From JANNBN01 sp031385545 (GTDB lineage: Bacteria; Actinomycetota; Acidimicrobiia; Acidimicrobiales; JANYDT01), in NCBI GenBank assembly GCA_031385545.1, contig JANNBN010000129.1, positions 1-64,000 on the forward strand: a stretch of 64,000 nt of DNA, written 5' to 3'. The translations under genes were made by a program, and so were the position numbers. Under the pieces are notes generated by a model. It had not been told where the DNA came from. It made no database searches and saw nothing but the letters and a program-made list of their open reading frames with translations. Shown in pieces: positions 17,498 to 25,705 of this stretch. The number at the start of each line of letters is the position of its first letter. Position 1 is the first letter of the stretch.

Positions 17498-17514
17498 TCA
17501 ACGTTGATTATGGT
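17498..17514 (+). promoter_or_regulatory. Palindrome and -10 element in front of the HTH-citrate synthase gene
   Basis: The 10-bp perfect palindrome TCAACGTTGA (17498-17507) directly abuts TATGGT (17509-17514), six bases before the ATG. Two more CGTTGA half-sites lie at 17464 and 17472. Such a site would let a bound protein block the promoter; the HTH domain of the encoded protein is an obvious candidate. Confidence 0.4.
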
Positions 17515-17520
17515 CGGACC

Positions 17521-18744
17521 ATGGCGATGTTGACTGCACAGGAAACCGCAGCGCGTCTTGGGGTCAAGCTGAGCACGGTGTACGCGTACGTGAGCAGGGG
17601 GGTGCTGAAAAGTCATATGACGCCAGACCGTACGAGCCGTTTCGACAGCAGGCAGGTCGAACAGCTGGCTGTCAGGGGACGCCCGCGGCTTTCGAGCCAG
17701 GAGAGTTCGATCAACCTGCTGATCGAAACTGGGCTGACGATGCTCAGTGAATCCGGTGTCGTCTACCGGGGACACCACCTCGCCGATCTTGTCGCAGCAC
17801 ACAGCTTCGAGGAGGTGGCTGAACTGCTGTGGACGGGGGTCCTGAGCGTCGGAAAACAAGCCGCTTGGGAGTCGCAACCCATCGGGCCATTCGACGTTCC
17901 GATCGACCAGCAGGTGCGTGTCATCTGTTCGCTCGTTCCACCCACGCCGCTTCGCTGGAGTGCTCCTGATCCGGCGAGTGTCGCAGCCGAGGCGAGGACG
18001 CTGCTGGCAACAATCGTCGATTCATTGATTCCCGTGGGTACCGTTGTGCGAACCCGATTGGTGGTCGGAGACCGGCGGCTCAGTGCGACGATCGCAGCCA
18101 GGCTGTGGCCCCGTCTCACGCGGACGGGTGCAACACCCGAAGGCTTGCGCCTGCTCAACACGGCGCTGATCGTGATGGCCGACCATGAACTGGCCACCTC
18201 TACGTTGGCGGTGCGGGTCGCGGCCTCAACACTGGCAAGCCCGTCGGCCGCCGTGCTGGCAGGGCTCGGGGCGATGCAAGGCCCCATGCATGGCGGGGCC
18301 AGCGGGTTGGCCAGGGAACTGCTCCTCGATGCACAGCAGCGCGGTGCCGCTGCGGCCGTGCAATCCAGGCTGGCGAATAACGAGAAGATCGCAGGCTTCG
18401 GGCATCGCGTTTACTCAGGCCCTGACCCGCGCGCAACGCTCATGCTCGACTTGATGCAACGGTCGCTCCCGCGTCACCGGGCGTTACAGGTCGCGCACGA
18501 CGTGATCGACGAGACCGTCCAGCGAATCGACAAGCAGCCGAACATCGACATAGCGTTAGCTGCGTTTGAGGTGGCGATGGACATGGAGCCGAATTCGGCC
18601 GAGACCATCTTTACCGTGGCGCGCGTCGCTGGGTGGATTGCGCACGCAATCGAGGAGTACTCAGAGCCACCACTTCGTTTTCGGGCCCGGGCTCACTACA
18701 CGGGACCCCTGGCCAAACCGAGGGTCAGCCCTCGACGACACTGA
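17521..18744 (+). CDS. Citrate synthase with N-terminal helix-turn-helix domain
   Basis: 407 residues from ATG 17521. Residues 1-60 form an excisionase/MerR-like HTH (LTAQETAARLGVKLSTVYAYVSRG, then a basic wing with TSRFDSRQVEQL). The rest is a citrate synthase family domain: a reduced large domain, GPMHGGASGLARELL with a catalytic histidine, GFGHRVYSGPDPRA with the second histidine and arginine, and a final aspartate region NIDIALAAFEVAMDM with the catalytic aspartate. It could condense acetyl-CoA with oxaloacetate or propionyl-CoA with it (methylcitrate). The DNA-binding module implies a regulator-enzyme. Such fusions are seen in some actinobacterial annotations, with no settled function that I know of. 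Convergent with the next gene by a 20-bp overlap. Confidence 0.83.
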   Translation: MAMLTAQETAARLGVKLSTVYAYVSRGVLKSHMTPDRTSRFDSRQVEQLAVRGRPRLSSQESSINLLIETGLTMLSESGVVYRGHHLADLVAAHSFEEVAELLWTGVLSVGKQAAWESQPIGPFDVPIDQQVRVICSLVPPTPLRWSAPDPASVAAEARTLLATIVDSLIPVGTVVRTRLVVGDRRLSATIAARLWPRLTRTGATPEGLRLLNTALIVMADHELATSTLAVRVAASTLASPSAAVLAGLGAMQGPMHGGASGLARELLLDAQQRGAAAAVQSRLANNEKIAGFGHRVYSGPDPRATLMLDLMQRSLPRHRALQVAHDVIDETVQRIDKQPNIDIALAAFEVAMDMEPNSAETIFTVARVAGWIAHAIEEYSEPPLRFRARAHYTGPLAKPRVSPRRH

Positions 18745-20380
18745 GCAGTTCGTCTGCGTGCTGCGCGCGGAGCACCTTCTTGTCGAACTTGCCAACGCTT
18801 GTCTTCGGAACGGCGTCGATGAACGCCCATCGTTCGGGAATCCACCACTTGGCAACGCGTTCGCCCAGGAACTGTCGCAGTTCTGCCGGAGTGACCGATG
18901 ATCCTGGACGAAGAACGAGGCAAGCCATCGGCCGCTCGTCCCAGCGTGGATCGGGGACACCGATCACGGCAGCTTCGGCGATGGCAGGGTGAGCCATGAT
19001 CGCGTTCTCCAGATCGATCGAGCTGACCCATTCACCGCCGGACTTGATGACGTCCTTGGTGCGGTCGGTGATGCGGAGATAACCGAGGGAATCAAGGGTG
19101 CCCATATCGCCGGTACGCAGCCAGCCGTCTCGGAACTTCTCCGGTGTTGCGTCGAGGTAATAGGCACCGGTGACCCATGGTCCGCGTACTTCGATCTCGC
19201 CGATGGTCGAACCATCCATCGGGGCAACCTCGCCCGTTTCCTCATTGCTGACGATACGCAGTTCGACGCCGGGAAGGACTCGGCCGGCCAGGTCGTGATA
19301 GTCCATGAACTCGTGCGGCTGCGCATACTTGTGCGGCTTGGCGAGTGAGCCGAGCGGTGAGGTTTCCGTCATGCCCCAGCCCTGCATGATCTGCAACCCG
19401 TACTTGTCCTTGAACCGCTGCATCAAGATGCGCGGCACCGCAGCGCCGCCAGAGGTGACCGACCGGACGGACGAAAGATCCAGCGGGTTCTGCTCGCCGT
19501 AGTTCCAGATGTCGTTCCAGATGGTGGGGACTGCAGCAGTCACCGTTGGCCGCGTGGCAGCGATGATTGCTGCGAGCGGCCCTGCCTGCAGGAACTGCTT
19601 CGGAAACACGAAGTCAGCACCGCAGAAGAACGCCGAGTACGGCATGCCCCATGCGTTGGCGTGGAACATCGGCACGATGACCAGCAGCTTGTCCGGCTCG
19701 TCGAGGCCCAGGACGGGTGCGCCAAGTGAGGCCAACGAATGCAGGTAGGTGGACCGGTGCGAATAGGCCACACCCTTCGGGTTGCCAGTCGTGCCCGAGG
19801 TGTAACACATGGCCGCTGCTTCGTGTTCGTCGAGCGTCTCGGGCCAGTCGAACACCGGTTGTTCAGCTGCGAGCAAGGTGGCGTAGTCGTGCACCTGAAT
19901 TGACGGAAAGGTCTGGGTCAGCATGGAGCGGTCACCCTCGCCGATGACGATGAAATGCTGCACGTTCGGAAACGCGTTTGCGCCACCGGTCGCCTTGCAG
20001 AGCACCGGGATCAGCGACCCATCGACCACGATCACACGATCGTCGGCGTGGTTGACCACGTAGGTGAGCTGCTCAGGAAAAAGGCGAATGTTGAGGGTGT
20101 GCAACACGGCGCCCATCGACGGAATGGCGAGGTAGCACTCGAGGTGTTCCTGGTGGTTCCAGCAGAACGTGCCGACTCGCTGGTCGCCGGTGATGCCGAT
20201 CCGGCGGAGCGCGTTGGCAAGACGCGCTGCATTGGCCGCTACGTCCCCGAACGTTGCGGTGCGAGTGACCGGTGCCCCTGAAGTGGGGTGGATCGAATCG
20301 ACAGTGGTGACCGTCGACTGCGAGTGGATGGTGCCACCGCGGCGGAGGATCGCTGACACCAGGAGCGGGTTGTCTTGCAT
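18725..20380 (-). CDS. Long-chain fatty-acyl-CoA synthetase (AMP-forming)
   Basis: About 551 residues from ATG 20380 (MQDNPLLVSAILRR), a start typical of this subfamily; ATG 20392 is the alternative. The adenylate-forming enzyme motifs are complete: CYTSGTTGNPKGVAYSH (P-loop-like A3), QGWGMTETSP (A5), WLRTGDMGTLDSLGYLRITDR (A7-A8) and GKFDKKVLRA with the C-terminal catalytic lysine. It activates a carboxylic acid with ATP and CoA for beta-oxidation or lipid synthesis. Sequence style matches the medium/long-chain FadD group with the LGLDEPD insertion. Its 3' end overlaps the citrate synthase gene end to end. Confidence 0.9.
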   Translation of the reverse strand: MQDNPLLVSAILRRGGTIHSQSTVTTVDSIHPTSGAPVTRTATFGDVAANAARLANALRRIGITGDQRVGTFCWNHQEHLECYLAIPSMGAVLHTLNIRLFPEQLTYVVNHADDRVIVVDGSLIPVLCKATGGANAFPNVQHFIVIGEGDRSMLTQTFPSIQVHDYATLLAAEQPVFDWPETLDEHEAAAMCYTSGTTGNPKGVAYSHRSTYLHSLASLGAPVLGLDEPDKLLVIVPMFHANAWGMPYSAFFCGADFVFPKQFLQAGPLAAIIAATRPTVTAAVPTIWNDIWNYGEQNPLDLSSVRSVTSGGAAVPRILMQRFKDKYGLQIMQGWGMTETSPLGSLAKPHKYAQPHEFMDYHDLAGRVLPGVELRIVSNEETGEVAPMDGSTIGEIEVRGPWVTGAYYLDATPEKFRDGWLRTGDMGTLDSLGYLRITDRTKDVIKSGGEWVSSIDLENAIMAHPAIAEAAVIGVPDPRWDERPMACLVLRPGSSVTPAELRQFLGERVAKWWIPERWAFIDAVPKTSVGKFDKKVLRAQHADELLSVVEG

Positions 20381-20509
20381 CGTGCTCTTCATGCGATGGA
20401 CGCTACGCCAGGTGGCTCTTTGTTGCAGCAAGCCACGGTTTGCTGCGTCACGGCACGGAGTTGGCGTCGCAAAGGAAGCGAATATCGGCGCGTGGTCGTG
20501 GTGCTTGGC

Positions 20510-20515
20510 TACCGT
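20510..20515 (+). promoter_or_regulatory. -10 element before the Pro/Gln-rich membrane protein gene
   Basis: TACCGT ends six bases before ATG 20522; the intervening GAAGGG could instead act as a weak, very close ribosome site. Confidence 0.35.
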
Positions 20516-20521
20516 GAAGGG

Positions 20522-21265
20522 ATGAGCGACGGACCCACCCCAAACCCTCCGCAGGACCAGCCCTCATGGCCGACCCCCCAGGCACCTCAGGGGCCGCCTG
20601 CGCAGCCCGGGTGGACTCCTCCGTCTCCGCAGCCGACGGGGCAGCCGACGTGGCAGCCGACGTGGCAATCCGGCCCTGCAGGGTGGAATCCTCAGCCAGC
20701 GCAACCAGGGACGCCGGCACAACCAGGGTGGGTCCAACCCGCACAGCAAGCCGGGTGGCAGCCTGGTGGGCCGATGATCCCTCCATCGCCTGGGGTTTTC
20801 GTCCCGGGCCAGCAAGGTCCCAAGAAGCGTCGCAAGTGGCCATGGATTCTGCTCGCAATCTTCCTGCTGATGGTCGTTGGAGTCGGGGCATGCTCCGTTT
20901 TTCTGTTCAAAGCAGTCAGCGGCCCGGCGAAGTTCGCCAACCAATTCGCCGACAAGCTGTATAGCAACCCGGCCGCCGCAGCGGCGGACCTGTGCCCGGG
21001 TGCCGGCGACGATGCCGAGTCGCTGCAGCGCGCACACGACAACCTGGTGGCCAACGGATGGACTGGCGACAAGCGCCTTTACGGAACGCGGGTCAACAGC
21101 GTCAATGGCTACACAACAGGCGCTGTCGGAGGCACGCTTGGGTCCACGCCGGTCACCATCCTGATGGCCAAGGACGGTGGCGACTGGTGCGCGACAGACT
21201 TCATCGACACGTCGTTGTCGACGTTGCCGGACATCAGTATCCCCGACATCAGCATTCCGACCTGA
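20522..21265 (+). CDS. Membrane protein with Pro/Gln-rich cytoplasmic N-terminus and extracytoplasmic domain
   Basis: 247 residues. The first 105 are low-complexity, rich in Pro, Gln, Gly and Trp (repeats such as QPTWQPTWQ and AQPGW), followed by a KKRRKWPW stop-transfer-type basic cluster and one transmembrane helix (ILLAIFLLMVVGVGACSVF). The remaining 115 residues would face outside and form a small domain with two cysteines (ADLCPG, DWCATDF) and a short terminal repeat, PDISIPDISIP. The layout resembles actinobacterial DUF4333/DUF4878-like single-pass proteins, but I cannot assign a family. Function unknown; a role at the envelope is inferred. Confidence 0.7.
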   Translation: MSDGPTPNPPQDQPSWPTPQAPQGPPAQPGWTPPSPQPTGQPTWQPTWQSGPAGWNPQPAQPGTPAQPGWVQPAQQAGWQPGGPMIPPSPGVFVPGQQGPKKRRKWPWILLAIFLLMVVGVGACSVFLFKAVSGPAKFANQFADKLYSNPAAAAADLCPGAGDDAESLQRAHDNLVANGWTGDKRLYGTRVNSVNGYTTGAVGGTLGSTPVTILMAKDGGDWCATDFIDTSLSTLPDISIPDISIPT

Positions 21266-21356
21266 GGGGACGGAACTTGGCCGATCAAGTCGGCATCATG
21301 AGCCCACGCGGAGTCGGCACCCACTATTGGCACTCGGGGCACTAGCCTTGCTCGTC

Positions 21357-23105
21357 GTGGCTGGGGGACCTCTTATCGTGCAGTCGGACCGCACGGTCCT
21401 CCTTGAGGTCGACCACCCCCAGTCATACGAGGCGCGCGCGGCCCTCGCCCCGTTCGCCGAGCTTGAAAAAGCCCCGGAGCACGTTCACACCTATCGCATC
21501 ACGCCGCTGGCGTTGTGGAACGCCCGCGCTGCCGGCCACGACGCCGAACAGGCAGTCGACACGCTGCTGAAGTACAGCCGCTACGACCTCCCTCAAGCGC
21601 TGCTGATCGACATCGTCGACACGATGAGCCGATACGGGCGCCTCATCCTGGAGAACGACCCCATCTTCGGGTTGGTGCTGCGTTCGACCGACGCGGCCGT
21701 GCTGGCCGAGGTGCGCAGATCGAAGGTCGGTCCCCTCCTCGGTGACCTGGTCGGTCCTGACCTCGTCCAGATTCAGCCGGCGGTCCGAGGCCGGGTCAAG
21801 CAAGCCCTCATCAAGATCGGGTGGCCCGCAGAAGACCGGGCCGGCTACGTCGACGGGTCGTCGTTCACCATGGGCTGGACCCAGTCCGACGACGGCTTTC
21901 ATGTGCGCGAATACCAACAGCATGCGGCCGACGCGTTCTGGGCAGGTGGAAGTGGCGTTGTGGTGCTGCCTTGCGGTGCTGGCAAAACCGTGGTCGGCAT
22001 GGCCGCCATGGTCAAAGCTCAGGCGACCACACTCATCCTTGTCACAAACACCATTTCGGCCCGGCAGTGGCGCTCGGAAATTCTCGCACGTACTGATGTG
22101 CGCAACGAGGACATCGGCGAGTACTCGGGCGAACGCAAAGAGATCCGCCCCATCACCATCGCCACTTACCAGGTGATGATCAGCCGCAAGAAGGGCGAGT
22201 TCTTGCACCTCGACGTCTTCGATGCACAGGACTGGGGACTGGTGATTTACGACGAAGTGCATCTGCTCCCCGCTCCTGTCTTCCGTGCCACCGCAGACCT
22301 GCAGAGCCGTCGGCGGCTCGGGCTCACAGCGACGCTGATCCGCGAAGATGGGCAAGAGACCGACGTCTTCACGCTCATTGGCCCGAAGCGGTACGACATC
22401 CCGTGGAAAGACCTTGAAGCGCAAGGATGGATCGCGCAGGCCGATTGCGTCGAGGTCCGCGTCACCCTCACCGATGCCGAGCGGATGAACTACGCCCTGT
22501 CCGACCCCGACGAGAGCTACCGGATCGGCTCCACCGCACGGTCCAAGATCGCTGTGGTCAAGAAACTCGTCGAAGATCACCCCGACGACCTCATCCTGGT
22601 CATCGGGCAGTTCATCGACCAGCTCGAACAACTCGCAGCGCACCTCGACGCCCCAATCATCACCGGCAAGTCCTCGACCCGAGAACGTCAGCGACTGTAT
22701 GACCTGTTCCGTCACGGTGAGATTCCGGTGTTGGTGGTCTCCAAGGTGGCCAACTTCTCCATCGATCTTCCTGACGCGTCTGTAGCCATCCAGGTCTCGG
22801 GCACGTTCGGTTCCCGACAGGAAGAGGCGCAACGGCTCGGTCGCGTCCTGCGACCCAAGAAGGACAATCGCCCGGCCCGGTTCTATTCGGTCGTCTCTCG
22901 TGACACCAATGACCAATCGTTCGCAGCCAACCGCCAGCGGTTCCTGGCCGAACAGGGTTACGCATACACAATCGTCGACGCGGCCGAAGTCTTGGGCGGG
23001 CCGCAGCCCGAACGCTCGGGTGGCTCGTTCGAAAACCCAGTTGACAGCCCGTCCGACGACACGGCCAACGACACCGCCAACGACGAGTCCGATCCGGTCG
23101 ACTGA
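21357..23105 (+). CDS. xpb: XPB/ERCC3-type DNA repair helicase
   Basis: 582 residues from GTG 21357 (AGGPLIVQSDRTVLLEVDH), matching the N-terminus of mycobacterial XPB; a -10 hexamer lies at 21343-21348. It is a superfamily 2, 3'-5' DNA translocase. The damage-recognition-like N-terminal domain is followed by RecA domain 1 with LPCGAGKT (Walker A), SGERKEIRPITIATYQ, the IYDEVH box, and RRLGLTATLIREDG including the RED motif; domain 2 holds VVSKVANFSIDLP and FGSRQEEAQRLGRVLRP (motif VI arginine fingers). The tail is acidic (about 40 residues). The function is nucleotide-excision-type repair. A helicase-associated partner gene lies 5.5 kb upstream on the same strand. Confidence 0.93.
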   Translation: MAGGPLIVQSDRTVLLEVDHPQSYEARAALAPFAELEKAPEHVHTYRITPLALWNARAAGHDAEQAVDTLLKYSRYDLPQALLIDIVDTMSRYGRLILENDPIFGLVLRSTDAAVLAEVRRSKVGPLLGDLVGPDLVQIQPAVRGRVKQALIKIGWPAEDRAGYVDGSSFTMGWTQSDDGFHVREYQQHAADAFWAGGSGVVVLPCGAGKTVVGMAAMVKAQATTLILVTNTISARQWRSEILARTDVRNEDIGEYSGERKEIRPITIATYQVMISRKKGEFLHLDVFDAQDWGLVIYDEVHLLPAPVFRATADLQSRRRLGLTATLIREDGQETDVFTLIGPKRYDIPWKDLEAQGWIAQADCVEVRVTLTDAERMNYALSDPDESYRIGSTARSKIAVVKKLVEDHPDDLILVIGQFIDQLEQLAAHLDAPIITGKSSTRERQRLYDLFRHGEIPVLVVSKVANFSIDLPDASVAIQVSGTFGSRQEEAQRLGRVLRPKKDNRPARFYSVVSRDTNDQSFAANRQRFLAEQGYAYTIVDAAEVLGGPQPERSGGSFENPVDSPSDDTANDTANDESDPVD

Positions 23106-23245
23106 CCACGGTCGACCACCGACCGCGCTGTCGACCAGCGTGTCGCCGAGTCCGGGTCGTGTGAACCACGTGTACCTGTCACGAGGGTGGATATGCCCTG
23201 AATAGGTATGGGCTGGATGGCGCGCTCGCATAGGCTGATCGCCTG

Positions 23246-24145
23246 ATGTTGGTCCGAACTTCCCAGTCGAACCGCACGCGCCTCGTCTTGGGTGTTCTGA
23301 TGACGGCCTTGCTTGCGTTCACCTCCGGCCTCGTTGTTTCTCCGGCGCGTGCGCAAAGCCTCAACCTCGACGTTCGGATCAACTCGGGCACAACACTTCG
23401 GTCGACCGGCGGTGTGATCACCGCTGTATCGGTGGTCAACACCGGCACCGATGCGCTCACCAACGTGCAGTTGGTCGTGCGCGTTCCAGGAGCGCCTGCG
23501 CTTATCCAGAACGTCACCGAGACATCTGCCCCGCTGGTCGAATCCATCAACCGGGCCGGCGTCATCGACGAGCGCACAGGCCTGTGGTACCACACCATTG
23601 CATCCATCCCAGCGGGTGGTTCGGCGCACTTCAACGTGAATTGGTTCAATCCATGCGTCGGTCGATGGCCATTTGCGGCACGCGCGGCCGATCGCCGGAC
23701 GTTCACCTCATTCCAGTTCAGCGGTGGAACCCTGAGCAATTGTGGGCCCGACGATGTCGCTTCTCCCACACTTGCGTCGTGGTTCGAGCTTCCTTGGCCT
23801 CCGTCCATCGTGACGACAACAACCAGCACCACCACGTCGTCCTCGACCACGGTCGTCGGTGGAGGTGTGCTGTTGCCAACGGTTCCGGGCTCAGCGGTCC
23901 TGGGAGCTTCAACCGTGCCAGCATCGACGCCTGCCCCGTCCTCGGTGGTGACGTCGTTCCCACGCTCCACCACGACAACAAAGGCGCGGCCGTCAACGAC
24001 CCGCAAGCCACCAACCACCCTCGAGATCGTCTGCAAAACGGTTGGTGGCCGCCGCTACTGCGGGCCGAAGTCTTCGGCGCTCAAACCCGGTCAGGCGAAA
24101 CCGAAAGCCGTCCCTCCGACCACGAAGAAGAAATCCAAGAAGTGA
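23246..24145 (+). CDS. Secreted protein with Ser/Thr-rich C-terminal region
   Basis: 299 residues. A signal peptide (VLGVLMTALLAFTSGLVV, cleavage near ARAQS) leads to a folded domain of about 150 residues resembling a DUF11/CARDB-like beta-sandwich (AVSVVNTGTDALTNVQLVV), with a cysteine pair (NPCVG, SNCGPD). A Thr/Ser-rich linker, possibly O-glycosylated, follows. The tail holds CKTVGGRRYCG, a disulfide-sized pair, and a highly basic Lys-rich end. No membrane anchor or sorting motif is present, so secretion or cell-wall retention by charge is likely. No function can be named. The stop overlaps the methyltransferase start (GTGA). Confidence 0.72.
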   Translation: MLVRTSQSNRTRLVLGVLMTALLAFTSGLVVSPARAQSLNLDVRINSGTTLRSTGGVITAVSVVNTGTDALTNVQLVVRVPGAPALIQNVTETSAPLVESINRAGVIDERTGLWYHTIASIPAGGSAHFNVNWFNPCVGRWPFAARAADRRTFTSFQFSGGTLSNCGPDDVASPTLASWFELPWPPSIVTTTTSTTTSSSTTVVGGGVLLPTVPGSAVLGASTVPASTPAPSSVVTSFPRSTTTTKARPSTTRKPPTTLEIVCKTVGGRRYCGPKSSALKPGQAKPKAVPPTTKKKSKK

Positions 24146-24777
24146 CCCCGTCCGCGTCTGAGGTCCTATCGCTTCAGGTGGCCGACGGTGCAAAGGGCTT
24201 TCTGCCCGACGACGAGGCCGCAGGTCTCCGTAAGGCCGCCGTTTCCGCGCCCGACGGGGTGATGCTCGAAGTTGGCAGTTACTGCGGCAAGTCAGCGGTG
24301 CACGTGGGCGTGGTGGCTCGCACGCGCTCCACGCTGCTCTTCAGCGTCGATCACCATCGTGGGTCCGAAGAGAACCAGTCCGGGTGGGAATGGCACGACG
24401 CCGAAGTCGTGGACCCGCGCATCGGCAAGATGGATACGTTGCCGTTCTTCCGGGCAACCATCCACGACGCGGGCTTGGAGGGGACGGTGGTCGCAGTTGT
24501 CGGCGAATCGGCAAAAATCGGGGCAGCGTGGCGCACGCCGCTGGCCTTCTGTTTCATCGACGGCGGACACGGCCGAGCAGTTGCCCATTGCGACTTCGAC
24601 GCCTGGGTGCCCCACGTCCAACCCGGCGGACTGCTTGCCATCCACGACGTGTTCCCGAACCCCAACGACGGCGGCAGGCCGCCGTATGAGCTGTACCTCC
24701 GTGCCCTCGCGCAAGGCTTCGATCCGCTCGCACACCTGACGGTCGGAAGTCTGCGGGTGTTGCGCCGCCCCAACTGA
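24142..24777 (+). CDS. Class I SAM-dependent methyltransferase (Methyltransf_24-like)
   Basis: 211 residues from GTG 24142, which overlaps the previous stop by four bases. The Rossmann methyltransferase core begins with VMLEVGSYCGKSAVHVG (SAM-binding glycine loop), then LFSVDHHRGSEENQ with the acidic ribose ligand, VVAVVGESA, FCFIDGGHGRAVAHCDFDAW and LAIHDVFPNPNDGG. Such proteins occur among O-methyltransferases and sugar methyltransferases, with metal-binding Asp residues in the IDGGH and IHDVF motifs. The substrate is unknown. The neighbouring secreted protein may simply share the transcript. Confidence 0.8.
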   Translation: MTPSASEVLSLQVADGAKGFLPDDEAAGLRKAAVSAPDGVMLEVGSYCGKSAVHVGVVARTRSTLLFSVDHHRGSEENQSGWEWHDAEVVDPRIGKMDTLPFFRATIHDAGLEGTVVAVVGESAKIGAAWRTPLAFCFIDGGHGRAVAHCDFDAWVPHVQPGGLLAIHDVFPNPNDGGRPPYELYLRALAQGFDPLAHLTVGSLRVLRRPN

Positions 24778-24784
24778 GCCACCC

Positions 24785-24840
24785 GGTCCGCGGCGTTCAG
24801 GCCGAGCCGTTCGGTCCGCAGCGTTCAGGCCGAGCCGTTC
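24785..24840. repeat. Tandem duplication of a 28-bp unit
   Basis: Two consecutive 28-bp copies (24785-24812 and 24813-24840) beginning GGTCCGC and ending GAGCCGTTC, with one mismatch. They fill most of the spacer between the methyltransferase stop and the upp ribosome site. Confidence 0.9.
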
Positions 24841-24873
24841 TGCCTGGCGACCCGCGTGCCGCAGAGGAGTACC

Positions 24874-25521
24874 GTGGCCGCCATGTCGCTCCAAGTCGTG
24901 GACCATCCCCTCGTCGGCCATCGCATTGCCATCCTGCGCAACGCTAAGACTTCTTCCGCCGATTTCCGCCGCACCGTTGCCGAAATTGCAACGCTGCTTG
25001 CATACGAGGCCACTCGATCGCTGAAGGTTGATCACCTGACGGTCCGTACGCCGCTCGACCTCGATGCGCCTGCAGTTCGCCTCAGCGCGCCTGGTCCGCT
25101 GCTCGTCCCGATCCTGCGAGCGGGGCTTGGCCTGCTCGACGGTTTCACCTACGTGCTGCCCGAGGCCGAGGTCGGCCTGGTGGGATTGCGGCGCAACGAG
25201 GAGACGTTCGAGCCGGAGCAGTACGCGCAGAAGCTCCCCACCTCGCTGGCCGACCGAGCAGTGTTCGTTCTGGACCCCATGCTGGCCACCGGTGGCTCAC
25301 TCGCGTTCACGTGCCAGTTGCTCATGGCCCGCGGAGCGACCGACATCACCGCGGTCAGCGTGATTGCTGCTCCGGAAGGTGTGGCCGCAGTGCAAGCAGC
25401 GTGTCCAAGTGTTCGCATTGTGACAGCTGCGCTGGATCCTGGCCTGAACGAAAAGGCCTACATCGTTCCGGGTCTTGGTGACGCCGGCGATCGATTGTTC
25501 GGCCAAGCCAGCCACGACTGA
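24874..25521 (+). CDS. upp: Uracil phosphoribosyltransferase
   Basis: 215 residues. It salvages uracil with PRPP to UMP. Family motifs: DHPLVGHRIAILRNAKTSS at the N-terminus, PILRAGLGLLDG, VGLRRNEETFEP, the PRPP-binding DPMLATGGSLAFTC, and the C-terminal uracil-site segment YIVPGLGDAGDRLFG. I chose GTG 24874, preceded by AGAGGAG (24863-24869); ATG 24883 is an alternative with wider spacing. Length is near the usual 208-210. Immediately upstream lies the 28-bp tandem duplication. Confidence 0.95.
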   Translation: MAAMSLQVVDHPLVGHRIAILRNAKTSSADFRRTVAEIATLLAYEATRSLKVDHLTVRTPLDLDAPAVRLSAPGPLLVPILRAGLGLLDGFTYVLPEAEVGLVGLRRNEETFEPEQYAQKLPTSLADRAVFVLDPMLATGGSLAFTCQLLMARGATDITAVSVIAAPEGVAAVQAACPSVRIVTAALDPGLNEKAYIVPGLGDAGDRLFGQASHD

Positions 25522-25667
25522 ACGTCGAGGTCGCGGCGCGTCAGACACGCACGGTTTTCGGTCGTCCGGCACTGCATTCATGGGACGATCTGCCACGCTC
25601 AGCGCAAGGCGGAAACCGAGACGCTGAACCAACCGCTTTCTGTGAGGTTGCTTCGCGTGAACTTGAT

Positions 25668-25683
25668 TTTTGGTCCACCGAAA
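25668..25683 (+). promoter_or_regulatory. Candidate operator of the DtxR-family gene
   Basis: TTTTGGT (25668-25674) and ACCGAAA (25677-25683) form an imperfect inverted repeat (6 of 7 pairs) around CC. It lies between possible -35 TTGATT (25663) and -10 TATGTT (25687) elements, a position where an autoregulator would block transcription. Confidence 0.3.
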
Positions 25684-25705
25684 TTCTATGTTGCACCTCG
25701 CAACC

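Noticed and set aside
21423..23231. A reverse-strand open frame of about 602 codons antisense to xpb
   Set aside because: The plus-strand protein matches XPB along its length. The antisense product has no family features.
24785..24840. Ends of an insertion element
   Set aside because: The 28-bp copies are direct and adjacent, with no transposase and no inverted termini.
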